A DNA stretch of 5,771 nt, taken from positions 5,216-10,986 of the forward strand of contig JAHDDN010000156.1 in assembly GCA_020629335.1 (NCBI GenBank), read 5' to 3'. Positions 1 to 5,719 of this stretch are shown here, in pieces. Made by a program: the position numbers and the translations under genes. How positions within the stretch are numbered: position 1 is the stretch's first letter; every line of letters begins with the position of its first letter. The DNA is from Chitinophagales bacterium (GTDB taxonomy: Bacteria; Bacteroidota; Bacteroidia; Chitinophagales; UBA2359). The notes beneath the pieces are model-generated. The model had not been told where the DNA came from. It did not search any database and saw only the letters and a list, made by a program, of their open reading frames with translations.

Positions 1-3
1 AGA

Positions 4-2457
4 TTATTTGCGGAAGCGATCTTTAAGGTATAGGTAATCGAAAAAGTATAGTAATTTGATAGAGAAGCTGTTTAATTGGTCATATTCGAAGGTTTGGCGG
101 AAATTATTGAAAAACACAGGTTCCAATTGGTCGCTATCATTAAGGATAGCGTTTTTATAGACTATATTCAGGCTACTTCCTGGGGCAAATTGCCAGAAAT
201 AGACGAGATCAATATTGAAAGCATTGAAGTTAAAGTCTTGGTTTTCGTTCCAGGTGGTTTTCTCTAGATAACCATCTTCTTTTAGATTATAAAACTGTTG
301 GTATTGGCCTTGGCTCCAGTAGTGTCTGGCTCTAAAAGAAAGGGACATATTGTTTTGGAATAAGTATTTGGCTTCCAAAATATTGGTCCAGTTATTAATG
401 TCTCTACCACCAAAAATACTATTATCGTCCTCATCAAAAGTTGAAAAACCAATATTATTTCGATCGATTTCTTTTCTAATTTGATAATTGAGGGCTAGCT
501 TATCATTCACTCTGTAGATAGGTTTGATACTGAAGTTAGTATAAGAGCCTCCACCATATTTTCTGCTACGGCCATGTCCTATACTTGCATCAAGGGCAAA
601 TTTCTTCCGATAATCGGAAGAAATACCTGTAAAAGCATAAACAAAGCCTGGTGCTCTAAAGATTTGCCCATCTTGTCTGGCCTCCCAATAATCGATTCTG
701 TCCATTGGTTTGGCTTCGATACCCAACCATTGAGCAAGGAAATATTTACTCCAAGTAGTGAAAGTGAAAGTGTTAATAGAAATATCCGCTAACTCTTTGG
801 TTTCATAATTTTGGCGGAAGTTGAAACTAATATTATTATTTAGATTATTGACTTTCCAGAAAGGATTGTATTCATTATAGTATAGGGTTAATCCATTTTC
901 AAGCGTGTTAGTATAGAAGTTAACTCCTAGGTCATTGCTATTAAAATCTCTGGATACGGCTTCTGAATAGATATCAAATTTGAATTTGCCACTTGTTTTG
1001 GATAATCCTAATTCATATTGAAAGCCTTTAGTAAAATCATCATTTGTCGGATCATTAATATCACTATAAGCTACGTCTCCACTCACTTGATAAGAACCTT
1101 TATTATTAGCGACAGAGAAGCCTAAGCCAGTGACATTGGCATTTCGGAAATCTTTGCCTCTTCTAACATTTGTGTTGATCAGATAAACGGAGCTATTATT
1201 CTGTAGGTTTTTGTCTAAGACTAATATATTGTAATTGGTAATTGGGTTGGTCAAATAATCTCTTGTTTTACCATTAACATTTTCAATTTCAGCATAAGTT
1301 CGGCCTGCAATCGCATTAAATACGCCAAGCGCTAGTCCATCAGAATTACGACCTGATATTTTAGTCGCATTTAATAATCTAGATCGGTTAGGGTTATTGA
1401 CCAATGTTTCTCCCTCTCCTACTTGATTTTCAGCATCAAAATAGTTCACTGGTCTACCTCCAATACGCCTTGAATAAAACAGATCACCTCTGGAAAACAA
1501 CTCTGTTCCTTCTTGGAAGAAAGGTCTTTGTTCGTCAAAAACGACTTCAAAAGCCCCCAAATTTTTAATTTGGTTATCTGATTGTACTTGGCTAAAATCG
1601 GGTAATAGCGTCATATCCAGCGTAAAGCTTTCATTAATGCCGTATTTAACATCCATTCCACCAGAAAATGCGGAATTCCAATTACTTTGATCTATTTCAT
1701 CATAAGGGAAATGCTCTGTACTTAAAACAAGATAAGGAGTAAATTGAAGGCGGATCGGTGCTTCTACGTCTCTGATGCCTTTCAGCTTACCCCAATAATT
1801 CATATAGTTTTCTTCTCCTTTAGGGATATAAGACCAGATATCAAACTCTCTAAACCTACGAATGCCTCTACTAATTTGTAGCCCCCATTCTTGTTCTTTC
1901 TCATTAGCAAACCTGATCGCAGAGTATGGAATTTTAAATTCAAGCGACCAACCATTATCGAGTTTTTGCACTTTACTATACCAAACCGCATTATAGCTTC
2001 CATCTGATATTCGACTATCTTTTTGAACTCCTGAAGCATATACCCCAAAACGATAAGCATCTAATTGGCTATTGTAAGTATCCAATAGTATCATGAAATC
2101 ATCTGCATTCAAATTACCGGCATCCCTATCTCCTAATTGGCTGAGAATACTATCGGCAGCGGTATCATAGCACATAGCGCCTACATAAAGAGCCGTATTA
2201 TCATAAAGGAATCGAACTTCTGTTTTTTGGGAAGGTGGGGCATTTTCTTCTGGGTAATTCTCTACAAAATCAGTGGCAATTGGAGCAATTTGCCAAATCG
2301 CTTCATCTAAACGACCATCAATATTAATGGATTCATCAACTCTCAATGCCTCAATGGACTTTTGAGGTATTGAATGCTTAGCTGCTTCCTCTTGGGCAGA
2401 AAGAATGATTGATGAAATCAAAAATGATGCTATTAGTGTGAGTAGAGTCTTACTCAT
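4..2457 (-). CDS. Secreted CBM9-like / DUF5916 outer-membrane beta-barrel protein
   Basis: The 817-residue product has a signal peptide (basic start, hydrophobic stretch about residues 5-20, likely cleavage near SA/Q at 21-22). A carbohydrate-binding family 9-like domain follows at about residues 36-230, marked by IDGRLDEAIW (46-55), DDFMILLDTY (119-128) and the YWGKLKGI segment near 221-228. From about residue 236 it matches the DUF5916 style, with the hallmark PDFSQVQSD (286-294) and EQRPFFQEG (309-317). The rest is rich in alternating aromatic/polar strands typical of a TonB-receptor-like outer-membrane barrel. The family is common in Bacteroidota and has no established function; binding or passage of a glycan or other ligand at the outer membrane is only an inference. 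The protein ends in LKDRFRK after the last aromatic strand rather than at the strand itself, a small departure from the usual barrel C-terminus. It lies downstream of the MutS-like gene on the same strand, but the 276-bp gap suggests its own promoter. No SD sequence is evident. Family assignment is confident; function is not. Confidence 0.92.
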   Translation of the reverse strand: MSKTLLTLIASFLISSIILSAQEEAAKHSIPQKSIEALRVDESINIDGRLDEAIWQIAPIATDFVENYPEENAPPSQKTEVRFLYDNTALYVGAMCYDTAADSILSQLGDRDAGNLNADDFMILLDTYNSQLDAYRFGVYASGVQKDSRISDGSYNAVWYSKVQKLDNGWSLEFKIPYSAIRFANEKEQEWGLQISRGIRRFREFDIWSYIPKGEENYMNYWGKLKGIRDVEAPIRLQFTPYLVLSTEHFPYDEIDQSNWNSAFSGGMDVKYGINESFTLDMTLLPDFSQVQSDNQIKNLGAFEVVFDEQRPFFQEGTELFSRGDLFYSRRIGGRPVNYFDAENQVGEGETLVNNPNRSRLLNATKISGRNSDGLALGVFNAIAGRTYAEIENVNGKTRDYLTNPITNYNILVLDKNLQNNSSVYLINTNVRRGKDFRNANVTGLGFSVANNKGSYQVSGDVAYSDINDPTNDDFTKGFQYELGLSKTSGKFKFDIYSEAVSRDFNSNDLGVNFYTNTLENGLTLYYNEYNPFWKVNNLNNNISFNFRQNYETKELADISINTFTFTTWSKYFLAQWLGIEAKPMDRIDYWEARQDGQIFRAPGFVYAFTGISSDYRKKFALDASIGHGRSRKYGGGSYTNFSIKPIYRVNDKLALNYQIRKEIDRNNIGFSTFDEDDNSIFGGRDINNWTNILEAKYLFQNNMSLSFRARHYWSQGQYQQFYNLKEDGYLEKTTWNENQDFNFNAFNIDLVYFWQFAPGSSLNIVYKNAILNDSDQLEPVFFNNFRQTFEYDQLNSFSIKLLYFFDYLYLKDRFRK

Positions 2458-2547
2458 GGGTTTATTTTTATGGGTTGTGTTTATAGAAAACTCGTTAAAG
2501 TAAAGTCATACCTTAATTAGGTTTATAATAAGATAATTGCTCCGATT

Positions 2548-2573
2548 GGGCGACCACAAGGGATCGCCCCTAC
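2548..2573 (-). repeat. REP-like hairpin 1 with GTAG foot
   Basis: GGGCGA (2548-2553) pairs with TCGCCC (2564-2569). CC (2554-2555) can extend the stem with GG (2561-2562), leaving one bulged A at 2563 and a 5-nt loop. The plus strand continues CTAC (2570-2573), so on the minus strand the unit reads GTAG followed by the hairpin, the arrangement of REP sequences recognised by RAYT (TnpA-REP) transposases. The same hairpin plus TACATTTTT flank recurs at 5332-5364, and a related one lies at 5398-5424. It sits between two same-strand genes. On the minus strand there is no U-run after the stem, so it is not a good terminator for the MutS-like gene. No other structure or plausible gene was seen in the rest of 2458-2733, apart from the 10-bp palindrome AGCTTAAGCT at 2637-2646. 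Confidence 0.6.
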
Positions 2574-2733
2574 ATTTTTATTACTAATCAATATACGCTC
2601 CTAGTTTAATGAGTTCATATATAGTATTCCTGAACCAGCTTAAGCTTCATTTGACTATTAAAAGAAGGTACAAAAATGGGGCCATGCAAGCTACTACTTT
2701 ATTGATAATTAGGATGTTAAAAAGCGTTAAAGC

Positions 2734-4536
2734 CTATTCTATGATTCCCATTTTCTTCATTAAGAAAGTAGCATTTAGAGTTTGGCAGACGCCTCTTCTT
2801 ATTTTATAATCAAACTTCAGCTCATCGTTTTGTATTTCTACTTCAAAGCTGTAATTTTTGATATTTTCAGGATATTCATTTTCTAAATTACTGATGGCTA
2901 AATCATGAGTAGCGACCATACCTGCACAAGGAAGCTTAGTCAGTTTTCTTAGCAATGACTCCGAACCACTATGCTTATCTTTTGAGTTGGTTCCCTTCAA
3001 CATTTCATCCAGTATGACAAAAGCTGGCCGACCTGCTTCTAAGTGCTGAATAATGCCTTGTAGACGCTTCAATTCAGCATAAAAGTAGGACTCATCTTGC
3101 AAGAGGGAATCAGTGGTTCGCATACTGCTTTCAATCGGAGCTGGCGTGATTTTAAATTGCTTTGCACAAACCACCGAACCAATCATCCCTAATAAATAAT
3201 TGACTCCCACTGCTCTTAGGAAAGTACTTTTACCCGCCATATTAGCGCCTGTAATCAAGGCTAAACTTCCCCAATTATTCAGTTCAAAATCATTATCAAC
3301 CCGCTTATTTTCATCTAATAACGGATGACCAATTTTTTGCGCGTCAAAACAATAGCCTTCCATTTCAATCTCTGGAAAAATGAAGTCTGGTCGATTAAAA
3401 TGCATATTGGCCAAACTAGAAAGGGCATCAAACTGCTGCATACTATTGAGCCATTTAGGAATCTCGTCTTTAAATTGCTCTTTCCAATTTTCTAATTGAA
3501 GCGTATAACGGATGTCCCATAATAAACAAGCATTTAAAAGTATTCCCAATAGCGGATTCTGACGATTATCCAAAGCACTAATCATTTGAGACAAACGACG
3601 AATATGATGACTTGCCGTTTTGCCATCTTGCTTCAATTGATCTTTTAGTCGTATCAATAGTGGACTCTGAAAGCTTTGCTTTTCGATGAATTCAATCAGA
3701 TCTCCATACTTTCTAATAATAGGATACTTCTTACTGACTTGTCCATGTAAAGCATTGATTGTCTTTAAAAACACCCCTGTTAAAAGGAGGTTTATAATGC
3801 CTGCCAAAATCGGGAAAATGGAAGGCACAAAGCCTAACATATAAGCAACAAATAAGGCCACTAAAATAAGCGGTAACAGAATAACTGCTATGCTTAAAAA
3901 ACGATGTTTTAGTAAGTAAGTCGGTAGCTTCAACCAATAATTTACTTCTTTCCAACCATCAGCATTTAACTCACTAATTCGCCCTGAAGCTTGAAAATCT
4001 TGCCGCCAATCAACTAAGTCTTTCAGCTCATGAATAGCAACTTGGCGCTCCAATATTTGTGCCTTATCCATCAGCGGATTCTTAAAGTAAGAAGCTAATT
4101 CTATTTCTCCATTCCAAGTACAAGTCCGATTCAGATATTGAAAGATAGAGCCATCTCCCAAAATGTCTAAATCATATAAGTAAGCCAATTCTATATCCAA
4201 ATGTGCTTTACCTGAACTAAAATGCCTAAAATCACCAGAAAGAACCCTGATTTCCTCCTCATTAATTTTCATTAACTGTTCTAAAAAGGAGGTTTGATAC
4301 TTTAAAGCCTGATGCTTTTTCACCAATAATAAAAACAAGACCACAATAGCCAATAAAATACCCCACCATAGAGTAGTGGTATAACCATAAGTCAGCATGA
4401 CTATTAATAGGCCAGCAGCCAGCAAGAATAAACCCAAACGAGTAAAAACAATGATGTTTAATTGTCGTTTAGACTGCTTATAATCGGCTTCAAATTGCTG
4501 ATGGCGACCTTCATATATCTGTTTTACTGAATTCAT
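2734..4536 (-). CDS. Membrane-anchored MutS-family ATPase (MutS-like, non-canonical)
   Basis: The 600-residue product carries a full C-terminal MutS-type ABC ATPase. It shows the GHPLLD motif (403-408), Walker A GANMAGKST (430-438), the conserved SMRTTDSLLQDESYFYAELK segment (471-490), Walker B FVILDE (506-511), a GTNSKDK signature (515-521) and the ATHD switch histidine (542-545). Residues about 118-180 resemble the start of the MutS core domain III (DLDILGDGSIFQYLNRTCT, then the IL.RQ.A...L segment). Canonical MutS is about 850 residues; here the N-terminal mismatch-binding and connector domains are absent. Instead there are two hydrophobic hairpins, at about 27-50/55-72 and 212-234/236-260, the second pair lying inside the core region. 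The protein is therefore probably an inner-membrane ATPase rather than a mismatch-repair enzyme. It may be annotated as 'MutS family DNA mismatch repair protein', but its substrate is unknown. The start MNSVKQIYEG is the only sensible one. The gene is divergent from the YjbR gene across 57 bp, and no clear terminator follows its stop at 2734-2736. Confidence 0.92.
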   Translation of the reverse strand: MNSVKQIYEGRHQQFEADYKQSKRQLNIIVFTRLGLFLLAAGLLIVMLTYGYTTTLWWGILLAIVVLFLLLVKKHQALKYQTSFLEQLMKINEEEIRVLSGDFRHFSSGKAHLDIELAYLYDLDILGDGSIFQYLNRTCTWNGEIELASYFKNPLMDKAQILERQVAIHELKDLVDWRQDFQASGRISELNADGWKEVNYWLKLPTYLLKHRFLSIAVILLPLILVALFVAYMLGFVPSIFPILAGIINLLLTGVFLKTINALHGQVSKKYPIIRKYGDLIEFIEKQSFQSPLLIRLKDQLKQDGKTASHHIRRLSQMISALDNRQNPLLGILLNACLLWDIRYTLQLENWKEQFKDEIPKWLNSMQQFDALSSLANMHFNRPDFIFPEIEMEGYCFDAQKIGHPLLDENKRVDNDFELNNWGSLALITGANMAGKSTFLRAVGVNYLLGMIGSVVCAKQFKITPAPIESSMRTTDSLLQDESYFYAELKRLQGIIQHLEAGRPAFVILDEMLKGTNSKDKHSGSESLLRKLTKLPCAGMVATHDLAISNLENEYPENIKNYSFEVEIQNDELKFDYKIRRGVCQTLNATFLMKKMGIIE

Positions 4537-4593
4537 CGCCCCAAAAATAAAAAGAAGTTGTTTACTATAAAGGAAATCCCTATTTTGTTTGCC

Positions 4594-4953
4594 ATGAATA
4601 TCGAAGAATTAAGAGAATATTGCCTTTCCAAGAAGGGCACAACCGAAGAATTGCCTTTTGATGAAAATACCTTGGTCTTCAAAGTAATGGGTAAGATGTT
4701 CGCCTTGACATCTTTAGTCCGCATTCCATTTACCGTCAATCTCAAATGTGATCCTGAACGATCGCTTGAATTAAGAGAGCATCATCCAGCAGTTCAGCCA
4801 GGTTATCACATGAACAAAAAGCATTGGAATACCATTAATTTTGAGGATGGCAGCTTAAGTGACACTTTTTTATTGGAATTAGTTGACCATTCATATGATC
4901 TAGTCGTCTCAAAGTTAACTAAGAAAGTGAAAGAAGAACTTTCTAATCTTTAA
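4594..4953 (+). CDS. MmcQ/YjbR family protein (predicted DNA-binding)
   Basis: The 119-residue product has the whole YjbR/MmcQ signature: an N-terminal LREYCLSKKGTTEELPF (5-22), FKVMGKMFAL (29-38), NLKCDPERSLELRE (49-62), the near-invariant PGYHMNKKHWNT (69-80) and C-terminal SYDLVVSKL (100-108). The fold is a small CyaY-like alpha/beta domain. The family is named for DNA binding by homology, but its cellular role is unresolved. The start at 4594 is preferred over an in-frame ATG at 4558 because family members begin with an MNIEEL-like helix, and the 12 extra residues (FTIKEIPILFA) have no counterpart and cover the likely promoter. A purine-rich AAAGGAAA (4569-4576) lies 17 nt upstream, too far for a normal SD. 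The sequence TATTTTG at 4581-4587, with TTG at 4558-4560, only loosely resembles the Bacteroidota promoter pattern TTG/TAnnTTTG. If it is used, the transcript would be almost leaderless. The next gene starts 10 bp after the stop, suggesting co-transcription. Confidence 0.92.
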   Translation: MNIEELREYCLSKKGTTEELPFDENTLVFKVMGKMFALTSLVRIPFTVNLKCDPERSLELREHHPAVQPGYHMNKKHWNTINFEDGSLSDTFLLELVDHSYDLVVSKLTKKVKEELSNL

Positions 4954-4963
4954 TTACCCAAGC

Positions 4964-5287
4964 ATGTTTGAAATTATCTTACTTTTTATCTTAGGGCGCA
5001 ATATCAAGCGCACAGCTGAGGCTAAAGCGCAACCAAGTACTCGCTGGATTCTCATGCTGATACTCAATTGGTTATTATTTGAGTTTTTTATGATCGGCGT
5101 CGCCACCCTCATTTTTGGGAACGATAATATATTTGCTATTATGCCGCTCGCATTAGCTGGCGGACTTTGCGGCTATTGGCTCACTTATGCCCAACTCAAA
5201 AACATGCCTGACGAATCTCAAGAGGATGACCCCAATGATGATGAGGATGACGAAGAACCCAAAAAGGATTTGTCTTATTTTAGGTAA
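4964..5287 (+). CDS. Small membrane protein with acidic C-terminal tail, function unknown
   Basis: The 107-residue product begins with a short hydrophobic stretch and a basic patch (MFEIILLFILGRNIKR, 1-16). Two strong transmembrane helices follow, at about 27-51 and 55-77, the second with a glycine-rich ALAGGLCGYW (64-72). It ends in a very acidic tail (82-98, mostly D and E) and KKDLSYFR. The LGRNI.R.AE.K opening resembles small uncharacterised membrane proteins I associate with Bacteroidota, but I cannot name a family with certainty. By the positive-inside rule the basic patch near residues 12-27 is likely cytoplasmic, which would place the acidic tail in the cytoplasm as well if there are two helices after it. 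The gene starts 10 bp after the YjbR stop with no visible SD and probably shares its transcript. Codon use and composition match its neighbours. The reading frame is convincing, but no function can be assigned. Confidence 0.78.
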   Translation: MFEIILLFILGRNIKRTAEAKAQPSTRWILMLILNWLLFEFFMIGVATLIFGNDNIFAIMPLALAGGLCGYWLTYAQLKNMPDESQEDDPNDDEDDEEPKKDLSYFR

Positions 5288-5300
5288 TTGGGATGGCCGT

Positions 5301-5326
5301 ATAAATTATAAAATTTATGCATAAAT
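5301..5326. repeat. Overlapping AT-rich palindromes
   Basis: Directly after the membrane-protein gene, ATAAATT (5301-5307) and AATTTAT (5312-5318) form a 7-bp inverted repeat around ATAA. An overlapping perfect 14-bp palindrome, ATTTATGCATAAAT, occupies 5313-5326. The two structures are mutually exclusive because they share 5313-5318. They could be a protein-binding site or just AT-rich sequence symmetry; the lack of GC pairs argues against a terminator. Confidence 0.4.
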
Positions 5327-5331
5327 CGGGA

Positions 5332-5357
5332 GGGCGGACACATAAGTCCGCCCGTAC
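5332..5357 (-). repeat. REP-like hairpin 2 (GTAC foot), possible terminator
   Basis: A perfect 8-bp stem, GGGCGGAC (5332-5339) with GTCCGCCC (5346-5353), encloses a 6-nt loop. It is followed by GTAC (5354-5357), then A and six T (5359-5364). Relative to hairpin 1 the stem pair at position 6 has changed from A-T to G-C on both sides, and the TACATTTTT downstream flank is retained. The foot is GTAC rather than GTAG. Because a T-run follows the GC stem after 5 nt, it could also serve as a weak terminator for the plus-strand YjbR/membrane-protein transcript, whose last stop is at 5287. Confidence 0.6.
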
Positions 5358-5376
5358 ATTTTTTATTGGGGCGCAT

Positions 5377-5445
5377 CCCATTATTTTTTTGGCCATTGGG
5401 CCGACACGCAGGTACGGCCCCTACAATGGCCAAAAAAATAATGGG
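5377..5445. repeat. Long palindrome with perfect 21-bp arms surrounding REP-like hairpin 3
   Basis: The arm 5377-5397 (begins CCCATTA, ends GGCCATT) is the exact reverse complement of 5425-5445 (begins AATGGCC, ends TAATGGG), including a run of seven T against seven A. The 27 nt between the arms are REP-like hairpin 3. If CTAC at 5421-5424 is bulged out, arms and inner hairpin stack into one continuous stem of 27 bp or more. The structure is too long and too exact for chance and would form a stable hairpin in single-stranded DNA or RNA. Confidence 0.85.
5398..5424 (-). repeat. REP-like hairpin 3 with GTAG foot
   Basis: GGGCCG (5398-5403) pairs with CGGCCC (5415-5420). AC (5404-5405) can add two pairs with GT (5412-5413), leaving a bulged A at 5414, the same bulge position as in hairpin 1. 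CTAC (5421-5424) follows, giving GTAG at the 5' side on the minus strand. Stem position 5 has switched from G-C (hairpins 1 and 2) to C-G, a compensatory change. It lies 44 nt downstream of the stem of hairpin 2 and in the same orientation. Confidence 0.6.
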
Positions 5446-5583
5446 TCGGGCTATCCGCTCTTATGTGGCTATTCAGCCGCTACTCCACTAAGTGCTGCTT
5501 GTCTGCCCTTCGGGCCAGCCGTCGCATCACTAAGTTCCGTAAGCGGCTTCATGGACGCCACATACCGCTGCTATCCCTTGCGC
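5446..5583. repeat. GC-rich block of nested inverted repeats, probable dispersed structured element
   Basis: This stretch is clearly richer in G+C than the genes (73 of 130 bases at 5451-5580 by hand count, about 56%) and holds nested pairs. TATGTGGC (5462-5469) pairs with GCCACATA (5557-5564), AGCCGCT (5475-5481) with AGCGGCT (5542-5548), and GCCC (5505-5508) with GGGC (5512-5515) around TTC. CACTAAGT occurs twice (5486-5493 and 5528-5535), and GCTATCC occurs near both ends (5450-5456 and 5570-5576). GCGCA at 5371-5375 and TGCGC at 5579-5583 may close a larger unit that includes the 5377-5445 palindrome. From memory, GGTCGGGCTATCCGC at the left and a CTATCCC...CGC right end resemble a repeat scattered through Bacteroidota genomes; this needs a search. 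Open frames across it look spurious, and no RNA family was recognised. Confidence 0.5.
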
Positions 5584-5588
5584 GTTTT

Positions 5589-5651
5589 CTTTGGGTACTT
5601 GGTATTGGGTATTGGGTATTGGGTATTGGGTATTGGGTATTGGGTAATGAG
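5589..5651 (+). repeat. Heptanucleotide TATTGGG tandem array with G-quadruplex potential
   Basis: Six exact TATTGGG units occupy 5603-5644. They are flanked by degenerate units, CTTTGGG and TACTTGG before (5589-5602) and TAATGAG after (5645-5651), each matching 5 of 7 positions. The six GGG runs are separated by uniform TATT loops, so the plus strand fits the G3-N4 intramolecular G-quadruplex pattern. The 7-nt period is not a multiple of three, so the VLGIGYW-like peptide seen in translation is a by-product of the repeat and not coding. The array lies between convergent genes, so copy-number slippage would probably not alter a promoter. Confidence 0.9.
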
Positions 5652-5661
5652 TACAAAAAAC

Positions 5662-5696
5662 AAAAAAAGGCTCAGGATTATTCCTGAGCCTTTTTT
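5662..5696 (-). terminator. Strong intrinsic terminator, bidirectional in form
   Basis: GGCTCAGGA (5669-5677) pairs perfectly with TCCTGAGCC (5682-5690) around a TTAT loop. Seven A precede the stem (5662-5668) and six T follow it (5691-5696), so either strand gives a GC stem and a U-run. On the minus strand it begins 24 nt after the stop codon of the partial gene at the right edge, whose transcript it most likely ends. It would also stop plus-strand read-through from the YjbR/membrane-protein transcript. Confidence 0.92.
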
Positions 5697-5719
5697 GTTT
5701 TATTCAATTTAAGTATTTA

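Noticed and set aside
2458..2530. Sigma-70-like TATAAA box upstream of the DUF5916 gene
   Set aside because: AT-rich sequence gives many such matches, and no convincing Bacteroidota-type TTG/TAnnTTTG pair was found.
2637..2646. AGCTTAAGCT palindrome as a terminator for the MutS-like gene
   Set aside because: It has no loop, is only 10 bp long and has no U-run on the minus strand; a chance palindrome is likely.
2609..2809. 66-codon plus-strand open frame upstream of and antisense to the end of the MutS-like gene
   Set aside because: It overlaps the conserved C-terminal end of the MutS-like gene on the opposite strand and has no recognisable domain or start signal.
4558..4593. Upstream in-frame ATG extending the YjbR-family protein by 12 residues
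   Set aside because: The extension has no counterpart in the family, and it would use up most of the 57-bp divergent spacer needed for promoters.
5329..5445. CRISPR array formed by the repeated GC hairpins
   Set aside because: There are only two nearby copies with unequal sequence and no regular spacers, and no cas genes; the features fit REP-like elements better.
5463..5687. 74-codon plus-strand open frame
   Set aside because: It overlaps the same inverted repeats and heptamer array in another frame and shows no protein-like features.
5317..5712. 131-codon plus-strand open frame
   Set aside because: It runs through the REP-like hairpins, the palindrome, the heptamer array and the terminator; its repetitive GIGYWVLGIGYW peptide is produced by the 7-nt repeat.
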